A stretch of DNA of 64,000 bases from Bacteroides sp. (GCF_030151085.1 NZ_JASLER010000078.1:69367-133366), one strand, 5' to 3'; positions 17,143 to 27,435 are shown, counted from the stretch's first letter. Numbers and translations: made by a program. Notes: generated by a model not told the origin, from the letters alone.

Positions 17143-19959
17143 ATGATAAAATACACATTGACCTTACTTCTACTCATTTACCCCTGTCTGATACGTCCCC
17201 AAAGTATATCCATTTCGGATATTCCAACCCTGAAACAACTACCCGTCAGCGCCATACATCGTGTATTCAGAGATAGCGAAGGTTATGTGTGGTATGGAAC
17301 TGTCAACGGACTATGCCGTGACGATGGCTACAACATTCAGGTATTCCGATCAGACATCAAGACTCCACGCATACTGAAAGATGACCTGATAGAATGCATT
17401 GCCGAGGATAAAGAAGGTAAAATTTGGTTTGGTACGGACAAGGGGGCCTATATCCTTAACAAAGCAGACTACAACATTGTAGCACTTGATACCAACAAAC
17501 TACAAGACAAAAAAATTATGAGTATATACTCTACCAGCGACGGCTATATGTGGGTAGGAACCTACGGCAAGCTATGCAAATACAATTCTGATGGAAAGCT
17601 GATTAAAGAATATCCCATCAATAACAGCAAAGGACCAACAACCATATCCGGTTTCTGCGAAAGCCGGAAGAAAGAGATTATCATCTCCATTTGGGATGAA
17701 GGAATCTTTCACCTTGACAAACAGAAAGACATCTTTATACCCTATACTCGCAAAAAGATACTACCCACCCTAATCATACAAGACCTAGAGCACGACTACT
17801 TCTGGCTTGCCACTTGGAAGTACGGTATCGTACGCTTCGATCCGTCAGCCCCCGAAGAGTCTATGTGCCAATTCAATGATTTGCCCTTAAACTCACTTGG
17901 GCAGGAAGATGGCCTGATACTCCACATTACCCAAGACAGCAAGCTAGGCTACTTATGGGCTACTACGGGACGCGATCTCATTGCCTTCGACCCACAACCT
18001 GACGGAAAACTGAAACAAGTCAACCTCCCTGCCGGCCTCCTACCTACCAACCACATGTTAGTCGAAATCCTGAAAGGAGAAGATTGTTTATGGGTATCTG
18101 CCTTCGATCGCCATAGCTTCATCATCCATCTGTCTGAGAATATCATTCAGAATTATGCCCTACCCTCTATAAACGACCGTACCCAATATAATCCCGCTAT
18201 TATGACCCTTTGTGACGATGGTGACGACGGTATTATGTGGATGATGCAAGAACGAACCGGGCTTTTGCTATATAACCTCAAGACCGATGATATAAACATC
18301 TATACTGATTTTTCAGAGCTTGCATCATTATCCTTGAGCGCAGGACGGGAAATGACTCGTGCACACACCCATAAAGGTATATGGTTGGCGCCTGACATCA
18401 GCCGCAAAGTCTTCGGACTGAATCGCCAAGGCATGAAAATGTCTCTTGTGGAAAGTGTGTTGTTAGAAGAGTACCTGCCCTCTACTTCCTTCGTCAGCAA
18501 ATTACTAGAAGATAACACTGGAAACTTATGGATAGGCAGCAGTACAGGCCTCTGCATCTACGACATAAAAACAAAAAAGATCAAGTACAACAACCAGACC
18601 TTGGGACATGTTAGCAGTATAGCCGAAAGCCGGGAAGGCACGATATGGATTTGTACAAAGGACCAAGGACTCTTTCAAATGAGCCGTGACGGCAAGCCGC
18701 AACTGATGCAGCCCGGCTACAGTTTTTCCTCCATTTCCATAGCCCCGGACGGTCTACTTTGGCTGGGCACTTACGATGGCGGTGTTTACTCTTATGACCC
18801 TAACGAAAAGAAGTTGACTAGTTACAACGAAGTGTGCGGCATGAATGGTAACCAAGTCAACCAAATTGCAACCGATGTATTCAATCATATATGGATTGGC
18901 ACCAATCAGAAGTTGATAGAGTTTAATCCACGCAACAACTCCTTCCGTACTTATCTCACCACAGACGGCACTATGCTCCTGAAACGCTTCCTACCCACCG
19001 CAATCTGCATGGGTATAGACGGAAACATCTACTTTGGCGGCATACCGGGTATTTGTATGGTAACTCCTTCCAACGGATTGGACCGGAAAGCCAGTAATGT
19101 ACAGACAAAAATCACTGACATCAAGCTATTCAGTACTTCCATTATCTTCAATGACAAGAAGGCGGAAAATTCTTTCAACCACATCCAACTGAATCCCGAA
19201 GACCAGAATTTGGAAATCTGCTTCTCCTCACTCAACCACCGATATGCTTCTAAGATACGATACGCCTATCGTCTGAAAGGTATTGATATAGACTGGGTAT
19301 ATGTAGAAGGAGGAAAGAACTCCGCTTTTTACAACCATCTGAGTAAAGGCAACTACATCTTCCAGGTAAAAGCCACTGATGAAAACGGCGTATGGAGTAA
19401 TGAGATAACGGAGCTGACTATTGAGCGCCTACCCGCCTTCTACGAAACATGGTGGGCTTATCTATTTTATCTGTTGATGATACTTGGTTTCTCAATCTAT
19501 GCATTTCGTTTCTACCTGAAGCGTGTGGAACGCAAAAATAACGAAATCTGGGCCGATAGCAAGGAGATGATGAAAATGCGTACCTATCTGGATAGCGAAG
19601 TAAACCTTGCAGAACCGGAGTTCCAGCAATTGGACAAACTCTTTTTAGAGAAAGCCGTAAAAGCGGTAGAAGACAACCTGACGCAACCCAACTATGATGT
19701 CAATGCCCTGGCGAGTGCCATGAACATGTCACGCTCTACACTCACTCGCAAACTTAAAACAATAACCAACCGTACCCCGCTCGATTTTATCCGGAACATC
19801 AAGATGAAGCACGCCCGCCACATGCTCGAAGACAAGAACAAGAATATCACTGAAGTTGCCGCCACATTAGGATATTTCAACCGCAAGTACTTCACTGCCT
19901 GTTTCAAAGAGGAGTTTGGAATGACGCCCAGTGAATATCAAAAAACCGTCTCACATTAA
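17143..19959 (+). CDS. Membrane-spanning propeller regulator with AraC domain and no kinase
   Basis: A 938-residue protein built like an HTCS with its signalling centre removed. It has a signal peptide (about 1-20), propeller repeats (about 25-660, with several WYGT/WFGT/WIGS blades), a Y_Y_Y domain (about 690-765) and a transmembrane helix (about 769-790). A short linker of about 45 residues leads directly to an AraC-type DNA-binding domain (about 836-938, YDVNALASAMNMSRSTL and a second HTH near ITEVAATLGY). I see no HisKA His motif, no HATPase boxes and no receiver Asp. It therefore must pass the ligand signal through the membrane by conformation or dimerisation. It directly precedes the SusCD-GH127 genes of PUL B and is their likely activator. 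Confidence 0.92.
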   Translation: MIKYTLTLLLLIYPCLIRPQSISISDIPTLKQLPVSAIHRVFRDSEGYVWYGTVNGLCRDDGYNIQVFRSDIKTPRILKDDLIECIAEDKEGKIWFGTDKGAYILNKADYNIVALDTNKLQDKKIMSIYSTSDGYMWVGTYGKLCKYNSDGKLIKEYPINNSKGPTTISGFCESRKKEIIISIWDEGIFHLDKQKDIFIPYTRKKILPTLIIQDLEHDYFWLATWKYGIVRFDPSAPEESMCQFNDLPLNSLGQEDGLILHITQDSKLGYLWATTGRDLIAFDPQPDGKLKQVNLPAGLLPTNHMLVEILKGEDCLWVSAFDRHSFIIHLSENIIQNYALPSINDRTQYNPAIMTLCDDGDDGIMWMMQERTGLLLYNLKTDDINIYTDFSELASLSLSAGREMTRAHTHKGIWLAPDISRKVFGLNRQGMKMSLVESVLLEEYLPSTSFVSKLLEDNTGNLWIGSSTGLCIYDIKTKKIKYNNQTLGHVSSIAESREGTIWICTKDQGLFQMSRDGKPQLMQPGYSFSSISIAPDGLLWLGTYDGGVYSYDPNEKKLTSYNEVCGMNGNQVNQIATDVFNHIWIGTNQKLIEFNPRNNSFRTYLTTDGTMLLKRFLPTAICMGIDGNIYFGGIPGICMVTPSNGLDRKASNVQTKITDIKLFSTSIIFNDKKAENSFNHIQLNPEDQNLEICFSSLNHRYASKIRYAYRLKGIDIDWVYVEGGKNSAFYNHLSKGNYIFQVKATDENGVWSNEITELTIERLPAFYETWWAYLFYLLMILGFSIYAFRFYLKRVERKNNEIWADSKEMMKMRTYLDSEVNLAEPEFQQLDKLFLEKAVKAVEDNLTQPNYDVNALASAMNMSRSTLTRKLKTITNRTPLDFIRNIKMKHARHMLEDKNKNITEVAATLGYFNRKYFTACFKEEFGMTPSEYQKTVSH

Positions 19960-19992
19960 ACACTGATAATCTGCAAGTTACATATAGCTCAT

Positions 19993-20102
19993 TGGATGTA
20001 TATATGCAGCGCCTTGGATATATACTTCCAGCGAGCTGGATATATACTTCCAACCGACTGGATATATACTTGCAACAAACTCAATATATATATAGCCGAA
20101 GT
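19993..20102. repeat. Tandem array of five 22-bp units (array 1)
   Basis: Units start at 19993, 20015, 20037, 20059 and 20081. The core is TGGATATATACTTCCA, an imperfect dyad with TGGA and TCCA arms; units 2-4 are closest, units 1 and 5 degenerate. The array starts 34 bases after the regulator stop and ends 218 bases before SusC. The rest of this 361-base gene-free gap holds only the 11-bp direct repeat noted separately and no clear TAnnTTTG promoter. The unit length is not a multiple of three and the open frames crossing it are not genes. See the findings for the shared 22-bp period. Confidence 0.85.
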
Positions 20103-20157
20103 GGCGCAGATATTCGCCCCACACACGACCTACAAATTCGTCAAATAAGGGTAATAA

Positions 20158-20175
20158 ATACACCAAATATACACC
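20158..20175 (+). promoter_or_regulatory. ATACACC direct repeat, 11 bp apart, upstream of susC of PUL B
   Basis: ATACACC occurs at 20158 and 20169, one helical turn apart, about 150 bp upstream of the SusC start. It could be an AraC-type half-site pair for the regulator encoded upstream, but may be chance in this A/C-rich stretch. Confidence 0.25.
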
Positions 20176-20320
20176 ACAACCATTTCTACCCCCTATTAGA
20201 TTCATTTCCCCCCTCTGTTTACATACTTAATTTAATTCATTTGCGAAAACCTTTTGCAAAGAACGGCACACTGTGTCCAAATGCAATAAGTGTATGTTTA
20301 ACCCTTAATTTAATACGAGT

Positions 20321-23269
20321 ATGAAACACATGTTTTTGTTGCTTACCTTGCTAAGCATTTCATTAACAGCCCTCGCCCAGCAAAAAGTTACGGGCCGGGT
20401 AAAAGACACATTCGGAGAACCTGTAATAGGTGCCAGTATTGTAGTCAAGGCGAACAAAACAATCGGTACTATTACTGACTTCGACGGTAAATTTAGCCTT
20501 GAAGTTCCTGCAAAGAGTACATTAGTAATCTCTTACATCGGATACATTACTCAAGAGCTAACTCTAACCGATAAGAAGCCCCTTGACATCATTCTGAAAG
20601 AAGACACTGAGATGCTGGACGAAGTCGTAGTTATTGGCTACGGTACGCAACGCAAAGGGGACGTAACCAGTTCTGTAGCGAGCGTCAAAGCAGATAACTT
20701 CGTGAAAGGTGCCGTAAAAGATATAGGTCAACTGATTCAAGGAAAAGTAGCCGGACTGGCCATTACAAACCCTAACGGCGACCCTACAGGAAGCACTCAG
20801 ATCAGACTTCGTGGTACCAGTACCATCGGTGGTGCCAATACAGCTCCGCTGGTATTGATTGACGGTATTCCAGGCGAACTCAATACCGTAGCTCCGGAAG
20901 ATGTGGAAAGCGTAGACGTGCTCAAGGATGGTTCGGCAGCCGCCATTTACGGTACCCGTGGTACGAACGGTGTAATCCTTATCACCACCAAGCAAGCCAA
21001 AGGTACTGACATCAATCAAGTAGAATATAACGGTTACATCAGTACCTCTCTCATCTCAAAGAAACTGGAAATGCTCAACGCCGATGAATTCCGTGCTCTC
21101 TATCCCGATCAGGATCATGGTGCAGATACCGACTGGTTAAAAGAGATCAGCCGTACTCCCTTCAGTCACGTACACAACCTCTCGCTGATGGGTGGTAATT
21201 CGAAGACTAACTATGTTGCCAATCTGAACTACGCTTCCCGCCAGGGTATCATGAAGAAATCGGACTTCGAGAGCTTCCAGGGACGTGTAGAAGTAACACA
21301 TCGTATGTTCGACGATAAGTTGAAACTGATGTTCGGTATTTTCGGCAAGAAGAATCAAATAGAATCTACCACCAATGGTGGCAGTTTCCGTGGCTGGGTA
21401 TACGGACAGGCTACCCGTCGTAATCCGACCGATCCCGTAAGAAACGAAGATGGCAGCTGGAGCGAGAACGTAAGCAAGTTTGAGTACGAAAACCCGCTTG
21501 CACTTCTTTACGAAGCCGAAGGTAATGTAAAGAACACCCAAATGCGCTACAATGGAAACGTTATCTACAATCCTATCAAAGACCTTACTCTTTCAGGCGT
21601 ATTCTCCTACACACGGAATAATATGAACCGTGGTTATGGTGAGACATTGAATCATATCTCGGCTTTACGCGATGGTTTGGCAGGATGGTCGTCGGTAGGC
21701 GCATCGACTTATATGGAGAAATTAATGGAACTCACCGCACAGTATAATAAGGAGATCAACGAGCACAAATTCAGCATCCTTGCCGGTTACAGCTACAACG
21801 AAACAGACTTTGAGGAAATGTGGATCGACAATTACGGTTTCCAAGACGACTACTTCGGTGGATGGCACAACATTGGCATCGGTTCGGCAGCAAAAGATGG
21901 CAAAGCCGGACTTGGTTCTAAAAAGACGGTGACTAACCTGATCGGTTTCTTCGGCCGTGCCACTTACTCATTCAAGAATCGTTATCTGTTGATGGCAGCG
22001 TTGCGTTACGAAGGTGCCAGCCAGTTATGGGGCACAGACAATGCATGGGGTCTCTTCCCTTCCGTCTCAGTGGGATGGAGAATAACCGAAGAGAACTTTA
22101 TGAAAAACCAGAAGTTGTTCAACGACTTGAAGCTCCGTGTAGGATATGGTGTGACGGGATCGCAACCCAAAAATCCTTTCATGGGTATTGCCATGCTGAA
22201 GTATGGTTCATACGCTTTTGCCAATGGCAGTTGGGTACAGACCATCGTTCCGGCATCTAACGCCAACCCCGATTTGAAATGGGAAGAGAAGAAAGAAACT
22301 AATATAGGTTTGGATTGGGCTTCATGGGGCGGTCGTCTGTCTGGTTCTATCGACTACTACAGCCGCGACATCGATGGACTTATTTATGAATACAGTGTGC
22401 CTACTCCTCCCAACTTGTACAACAAGACAATGGCTAACGGTGGTACCATGCGCAACCGTGGTGTGGAAGTGTTGGTAACCGTTATACCGGTTCAGAATAA
22501 GAACTTTGAGTGGAGTACAACCGGAACATTCTCTACCAACTCCAACAAGCTGGTTAGTTTGTCGGGCAGTGTATTCAAGTCCGATTACGACTACTTCAAC
22601 ACCGGTACAGTAGAATACTCGGGTCAGGTATCTGATTCCCATCGTGTACAAGTGGGCGAAAGTATTGGTAACTTCTACGGTTTCAAGGTAATCGATGTAG
22701 ACGATGAAGGACGCTGGATTTACGAAGACCGCAACGGCAATCCCGTAAACTATAAAGATTTCACCCATGCACCGGAGGACAAACACGTCATTGGTAATGG
22801 TCTGCCCAAGTGGTATGCAGGCTGGAACAATAGCATACGTTACAAGAACTTCGACCTCAACATCACGATGCGTGGTGCATTCGGCTTCGAAATTATCAAC
22901 GGTGGACGCATGAACTACGAGAATGTGAAAAACAGCCGCTACGAAAACCGTCTGAAGTCAGTAAACGACCTCGTATTCGGCAAACATACTCTCAGTGCCG
23001 AAGTAGAGCCGGAATACAACAGTTACTACGTTGAAAAGGGCGATTATTGGAAGATTGATAACATCACACTGGGATATACCTTCGGCCAGTTAGGCAAATA
23101 TATCAAGTCGTTCCGTCTGTACGGTTCGATACTCAATGCGTTGACTCTTACCGGCTATAAAGGCATCGATCCCGAAGTATCGACTGATGGTCTGACACCG
23201 GGATACGATACTCGCGATAGATACCCAAGCGTACGCTCATTTACATTCGGTGTGAACGTGAAATTTTAA
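20321..23269 (+). CDS. SusC-like TonB-dependent outer-membrane transporter (PUL B)
   Basis: A 982-residue SusC-family protein with a signal peptide ending near LAQ (residue 20). The carboxypeptidase-regulatory-like domain covers about 22-97 (GEPVIGAS, DFDGKFSLE). The plug opens with DEVVVIGYGTQRKG and includes DVLKDGSAAAIYGTRGTNGVI, and the barrel ends in GVNVKF. It imports oligosaccharides together with the SusD encoded 20 bp downstream. The neighbouring GH127/146 gene suggests an arabinose-containing glycan, but the convergent PL8-type lyase points to uronic-acid chains; the true ligand is open. Confidence 0.97.
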   Translation: MKHMFLLLTLLSISLTALAQQKVTGRVKDTFGEPVIGASIVVKANKTIGTITDFDGKFSLEVPAKSTLVISYIGYITQELTLTDKKPLDIILKEDTEMLDEVVVIGYGTQRKGDVTSSVASVKADNFVKGAVKDIGQLIQGKVAGLAITNPNGDPTGSTQIRLRGTSTIGGANTAPLVLIDGIPGELNTVAPEDVESVDVLKDGSAAAIYGTRGTNGVILITTKQAKGTDINQVEYNGYISTSLISKKLEMLNADEFRALYPDQDHGADTDWLKEISRTPFSHVHNLSLMGGNSKTNYVANLNYASRQGIMKKSDFESFQGRVEVTHRMFDDKLKLMFGIFGKKNQIESTTNGGSFRGWVYGQATRRNPTDPVRNEDGSWSENVSKFEYENPLALLYEAEGNVKNTQMRYNGNVIYNPIKDLTLSGVFSYTRNNMNRGYGETLNHISALRDGLAGWSSVGASTYMEKLMELTAQYNKEINEHKFSILAGYSYNETDFEEMWIDNYGFQDDYFGGWHNIGIGSAAKDGKAGLGSKKTVTNLIGFFGRATYSFKNRYLLMAALRYEGASQLWGTDNAWGLFPSVSVGWRITEENFMKNQKLFNDLKLRVGYGVTGSQPKNPFMGIAMLKYGSYAFANGSWVQTIVPASNANPDLKWEEKKETNIGLDWASWGGRLSGSIDYYSRDIDGLIYEYSVPTPPNLYNKTMANGGTMRNRGVEVLVTVIPVQNKNFEWSTTGTFSTNSNKLVSLSGSVFKSDYDYFNTGTVEYSGQVSDSHRVQVGESIGNFYGFKVIDVDDEGRWIYEDRNGNPVNYKDFTHAPEDKHVIGNGLPKWYAGWNNSIRYKNFDLNITMRGAFGFEIINGGRMNYENVKNSRYENRLKSVNDLVFGKHTLSAEVEPEYNSYYVEKGDYWKIDNITLGYTFGQLGKYIKSFRLYGSILNALTLTGYKGIDPEVSTDGLTPGYDTRDRYPSVRSFTFGVNVKF

Positions 23270-23289
23270 CTACTAAAAGACATAAGGAT

Positions 23290-24918
23290 ATGAAAACTAT
23301 AACCAAAATATTCTCCATAGGAGCCATCGCCGTTGTAACACTGGTTAACACAGCTTGCACCGGTTTATTACACGATAGTTACGGTCAGGTAGTTTCAAAG
23401 GACTATGAACCAAAGACCGAAGAAGACATCAGTTATCTGGTGAATGCCGCTTACATCCCCTGGCGTGAAACGTTGTTGCAATGGAACGGGGTAGTCCGTT
23501 CACAGGAACTATGCGCCGATCAAGATGTGTTGCCCGCCCGTGACGGTATAGGCTGGGTGGACGGTTATATCTACAAGCGTTGGCACCAGCATGTATGGAC
23601 CAGCGAAGACGATGAAGTGATTCAAGGCTGGGAACGCACCTACAACGGAGTAAATACCTGTAACCGTCTCCTATCACAGATAGAAGACAATGTAATTCAG
23701 GTAGAAGGAGATACGAAAGAGAAACTCATAGCCGAATTGAAAGTGCTACGTGCCTCTTACTATTATATTCTGATAGACTTATACGGCAATGTACCCATCG
23801 TGACCGACTTTAAAGACAGTTCCCTGCCTAAGCAATCTTCCCGTAAGGATGTGTACGACTTCATAGTAAAGGAAATCTCCGACAACATAAGTATGCTTTC
23901 CGATACTCCGCGGGGCTATTACTACGGTCGCTTTAACCAATGGGCAGCACACACACTGCTTGCCAAGGTGTACCTCAATGCCGAAGTATGGTCAGGCACA
24001 GCCCAGTGGCAAGAGTGCATCAACCAGTGCAACAAAGTGATAGAATATGCCGAGAAGTCCGGTGAATATGCTCTTGAGAATAATCAGAAGGACATCTTCA
24101 TCACCAAAAATGAGAATTCCAAGGAGATTATCTTCGCCCTGCCTTTCGACGAAATCTATGTGACAGGCTGGAACGACTTCGACTTCCACATGTACACCCT
24201 TGCACCTGAGAATCAGGACACTTATCAACTCACTGCCCGCCCTTGGGGAGGCGTTTGTGCCGTTCCGCAGTTCATCGAGTCCTTCGATCCGGACGACTCG
24301 CGCATGAAGACCAACTACATTCAGGGACAACAATATACCTCTTCCGGCGAGGTATTGAAACGAAGCATTGACGGCAAACCGTTGATTTATTCTGTAAGCG
24401 TACCTTCCATCGACCAGTCGGACGTGGACGACGGTTTGCGTTGGGGCAAATTCGAGTATGCTATCGGCAGCACCAACCGTTTGAGCAATGACTGGCCACT
24501 ATTGCGCTATGCCGATGTACTGATGATGAAAGCAGAGTCGCTGATGCGCCTCGGTCAGCCGGGAGCGGGTGCGTTGGTATCGCAAGTACGTGCACGTGCA
24601 TTCAAGGATAATCCTACAAAGGCACAAGTATCAGATGATGCATTGACCAAGGGCAGCGTGTACGACTACGGTCGTCGCGATACCTACAAGACAGTTCACG
24701 ATGGTGGTGCCAATATCCAATACGGGCGCTTCATGGATGAGTTGGGTTGGGAATTCTGCCAGGAAGGACGTCGTCGCCAGGATATGATTCGCTTCGGAAC
24801 GTTCACCACGTTGTCGTGGTTCTCGCACGATAAGAGTGATGCGAATAAGAATCTGTATCCTATTCCGAACAAAGCCATGCTCACAAATAGCAATTTGAAG
24901 CAAAACACTGGTTATTAA
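23290..24918 (+). CDS. SusD-like glycan-binding lipoprotein (PUL B)
   Basis: A 542-residue SusD/RagB-family lipoprotein with lipobox Cys23 (LVNTAC). The LRASYYYILIDLYGNVP block is the family hallmark, and RRRQDMIRFG near the C-terminus plus NLYPIP complete the SusD pattern. It binds the polymer at the cell surface in complex with the SusC encoded just upstream. A 22-bp repeat array follows within 36 bases of the stop. Confidence 0.96.
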   Translation: MKTITKIFSIGAIAVVTLVNTACTGLLHDSYGQVVSKDYEPKTEEDISYLVNAAYIPWRETLLQWNGVVRSQELCADQDVLPARDGIGWVDGYIYKRWHQHVWTSEDDEVIQGWERTYNGVNTCNRLLSQIEDNVIQVEGDTKEKLIAELKVLRASYYYILIDLYGNVPIVTDFKDSSLPKQSSRKDVYDFIVKEISDNISMLSDTPRGYYYGRFNQWAAHTLLAKVYLNAEVWSGTAQWQECINQCNKVIEYAEKSGEYALENNQKDIFITKNENSKEIIFALPFDEIYVTGWNDFDFHMYTLAPENQDTYQLTARPWGGVCAVPQFIESFDPDDSRMKTNYIQGQQYTSSGEVLKRSIDGKPLIYSVSVPSIDQSDVDDGLRWGKFEYAIGSTNRLSNDWPLLRYADVLMMKAESLMRLGQPGAGALVSQVRARAFKDNPTKAQVSDDALTKGSVYDYGRRDTYKTVHDGGANIQYGRFMDELGWEFCQEGRRRQDMIRFGTFTTLSWFSHDKSDANKNLYPIPNKAMLTNSNLKQNTGY

Positions 24919-24953
24919 CGGAATACATACACACAAATTATCTATTTGTCAAA

Positions 24954-25063
24954 CACTTGTGTCTGACGTGATAAACTCCAGTGTTTCCCGCGATAGACAC
25001 AAGTGTTCAACATGATAGACACAAGTGTCTAACGCGAGAGACACCAGTGTCTGACAAACGTAA
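24954..25063. repeat. Tandem array of five 22-bp units (array 2)
   Basis: Units start at 24954, 24976, 24998, 25020 and 25042. The core is GACACAAGTGTC, a dyad of GACAC and GTGTC arms. Because units repeat, GTGTC of one unit can also pair with GACAC of the next, so several alternative RNA hairpins are possible. The preceding 22 bases (24932-24953) hold another dyad, ACAAAT/ATTTGT, and may be a decayed unit. It lies between SusD and the GH127/146 gene, whose ATG (25077) is 13 bases after the last unit. Confidence 0.88.
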
Positions 25064-25076
25064 CAATATTAGCAGT

Positions 25077-27428
25077 ATGAATATAGCAAAGATACTATCC
25101 ATTTCACTCTTCTTGTCTGCCACAACATCCCTACATTCCCAGTCTGTACCAAAAGCAGAGAGTTTCCCCGTCAGCAGTGTGCGTCTCACGGCAAGTCCAT
25201 TCAAGCATGCCGAAGACCTTGACATCTGCTATCTGATGGCACTCAACCCTGATCGCCTTCTGGCTCCTTACCTTAAAGAAGCGGGGCTTACCCCCAAAGC
25301 CGACAATTATACCAATTGGGAGAATACCGGACTAGACGGGCACATCGGCGGCCATTACCTATCCGCCCTCTCCTACATGTATGCCGCTACAAGCAATCAA
25401 GAGATAAAGCATCGTCTGGACTACATGCTAAATGAACTGAAAGCTTGTCAGGATGCAGCCGGCGACGGTTACCTCTGTGGCGTACCCGGAGGACGAAGCA
25501 TGTGGAATGATATTGCCAAAGGGAATATACAAGCAGGAGGCTTCAGCCTGAATAACAAATGGGTACCCTTGTATAATATTCATAAGATATATGCAGGATT
25601 GCGTGACGCCTATCTGCAAACCGGCAACCCGGATGCCCGCACCATGCTGGTGAAGCTGACCGACTGGATGCTTCATCTCACCGCCGGACTGAACGACCAG
25701 CAAATGCAAGACATGCTACGTAGCGAACACGGCGGATTGAATGAAGTCTTTGCCGACGTAGCCGCCATCACCGGTGACAAACGTTACCTGCAACTGGCAC
25801 ACCGTTTCTCACATCAACAAATACTGCAACCCTTACTGAAACAGGAAGACAAACTAACCGGCCTGCACGCCAACACGCAAATTCCTAAAGTAATAGGTTT
25901 CAAACGCATTGCCGATGTAGAAGGCAACCCTGAATGGAATAAAGCAGCCGATTACTTCTGGCAAGAGGTTGTAAACCACCGCAGCATCAGCATCGGTGGC
26001 AACAGTGTACGCGAGCACTTCCACCCTGCCGACGACTTCAGTAGCATGCTCAAAAGCGAACAGGGACCGGAAACGTGCAATACCTATAACATGCTTCGAC
26101 TCACTGCCATGCTCTATCAAAGCAGTGCCGATGCCTCTTATATGGATTATTACGAACGTGCACTCTATAACCATATTCTTTCCACACAAGACCCCGTTCA
26201 AGGTGGCTTTGTGTACTTCACTCCCATGCGCTCCGGACACTACCGGGTGTATTCTCAACCGCAAACCAGTTTCTGGTGTTGCGTAGGTTCGGGTATGGAA
26301 AACCATGCCCGCTACGGTGAGATGATTTATGCACATAAGGACGATAATCTATATGTAAATCTCTTCATCCCCTCTCTTTTGCAATGGGGTGATAAACAGA
26401 TAGAACAAAAGACCACCTTCCCCGATGAAGAAGGTACCACCGTAGTTGTATCTCCACATAAGAATGGAAGCACATTTGCCCTAAACTTCCGCCTGCCCGC
26501 ATGGACCGATCGCAAAGCAGTCCGCTTATCAGTGAACGGACAAACTCAGGCCATAGAAATATCCAACGGCTATATCTGCCTGCGCCGTGCCTGGAACAAA
26601 GAGGATGTCGTGAAACTGGAACTTCCGATGCATCTGCAAGCCGTTTCTCTGCCGGACAACTCCGATAATTATTCCATCTTATACGGTCCTATTGTCCTAG
26701 CTTCCCGCTTAGGAAGGCAAGAGCAAACCGGTTTGTTTGCCGATGATAGCCGTGGAGGTCACATTGCCGCCGGACAACGGCTTCCCTTGCAAGATATGCC
26801 GGTCATAGTGGGTAGCAAGGAAAATATTCTATCCCATCTTCATAAAGTAGATGGCAAAAACCTGACCTTTACACTGACCGGTGTCTACCCCAATCAGTAT
26901 GAAAGCATGATGTTAGAGCCTTTCTTCCGATTGCACGAATGTCGTTACATGGTGTATTGGCCTGTACTCTCCAGTCAAGAAGTAAAGAAAATGGCCGAAA
27001 AACTGGCGCATGAGGAACAAGCACGCATCGCCTTAGATGCCATTACAGCCGACTACGTAGTTTGTGGCGAACAGCAGCCCGAAAGTGACCACTTTATCCA
27101 GTCGGCAAGTTCCTTTACGGGTACCGACGATGATAAGCATTGGCGAAAAGCAGGAAATGGCAATGGCTGGTTCAGTTACCGCATGAAGACAAACGGGAAA
27201 AAGATCGCTAAAGTACAGATTGCTTTCAAAGCAGCACAAGGCAACGAGGCTCGCGTTTGGATTAACGGCAAAGAAGCAGGAATATTAAAAGCCGAACTTG
27301 CCAACGAATTTACAACGCAAACGCTGGATATTCCCCAAGTAGCTCTTGCCGAAACAATGGAAGTAAAAGTTAGTACAGGCAGTTCGAAAGAGACGCCTGC
27401 TGTTTATGAAATAAGATTGATTCATTAA
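25077..27428 (+). CDS. GH127/GH146 family beta-L-arabinofuranosidase-like enzyme
   Basis: A 783-residue secreted DUF1680-type glycosidase. The signal peptide is about 1-20. The (alpha/alpha)6 barrel (about 30-450) carries the zinc-cysteine site of the family: Glu332 and Cys334 in PETC, then the FWCCVGSG pair Cys401-Cys402, one of which is the nucleophile in characterised members. Glu313 in REHFHP is the likely acid/base. Beta-sandwich domains follow, and a C-terminal module (about 660-783, with ARVWINGKEAG) resembles the accessory domain often found at the end. Characterised relatives release beta-L-arabinofuranose. I chose ATG 25077 because the longer frame from 24981 runs through the repeat array. 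It ends PUL B's plus-strand operon. Confidence 0.92.
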   Translation: MNIAKILSISLFLSATTSLHSQSVPKAESFPVSSVRLTASPFKHAEDLDICYLMALNPDRLLAPYLKEAGLTPKADNYTNWENTGLDGHIGGHYLSALSYMYAATSNQEIKHRLDYMLNELKACQDAAGDGYLCGVPGGRSMWNDIAKGNIQAGGFSLNNKWVPLYNIHKIYAGLRDAYLQTGNPDARTMLVKLTDWMLHLTAGLNDQQMQDMLRSEHGGLNEVFADVAAITGDKRYLQLAHRFSHQQILQPLLKQEDKLTGLHANTQIPKVIGFKRIADVEGNPEWNKAADYFWQEVVNHRSISIGGNSVREHFHPADDFSSMLKSEQGPETCNTYNMLRLTAMLYQSSADASYMDYYERALYNHILSTQDPVQGGFVYFTPMRSGHYRVYSQPQTSFWCCVGSGMENHARYGEMIYAHKDDNLYVNLFIPSLLQWGDKQIEQKTTFPDEEGTTVVVSPHKNGSTFALNFRLPAWTDRKAVRLSVNGQTQAIEISNGYICLRRAWNKEDVVKLELPMHLQAVSLPDNSDNYSILYGPIVLASRLGRQEQTGLFADDSRGGHIAAGQRLPLQDMPVIVGSKENILSHLHKVDGKNLTFTLTGVYPNQYESMMLEPFFRLHECRYMVYWPVLSSQEVKKMAEKLAHEEQARIALDAITADYVVCGEQQPESDHFIQSASSFTGTDDDKHWRKAGNGNGWFSYRMKTNGKKIAKVQIAFKAAQGNEARVWINGKEAGILKAELANEFTTQTLDIPQVALAETMEVKVSTGSSKETPAVYEIRLIH

Positions 27429-27435
27429 ATAAGGT

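Noticed and set aside
19992..20324. Open frame of 110 codons across array 1
   Set aside because: It consists of the translated repeat and has no family resemblance; its end overlaps the SusC start.
19993..25063. 22-bp arrays as CRISPR arrays
   Set aside because: There is no alternation of constant repeat and unique spacer; the whole 22-bp unit repeats with drift, and no cas genes are present.
24981..25076. N-terminal extension of the GH127/146 protein
   Set aside because: The extra 32 residues come from the repeat array and would bury the signal peptide that starts at 25077.
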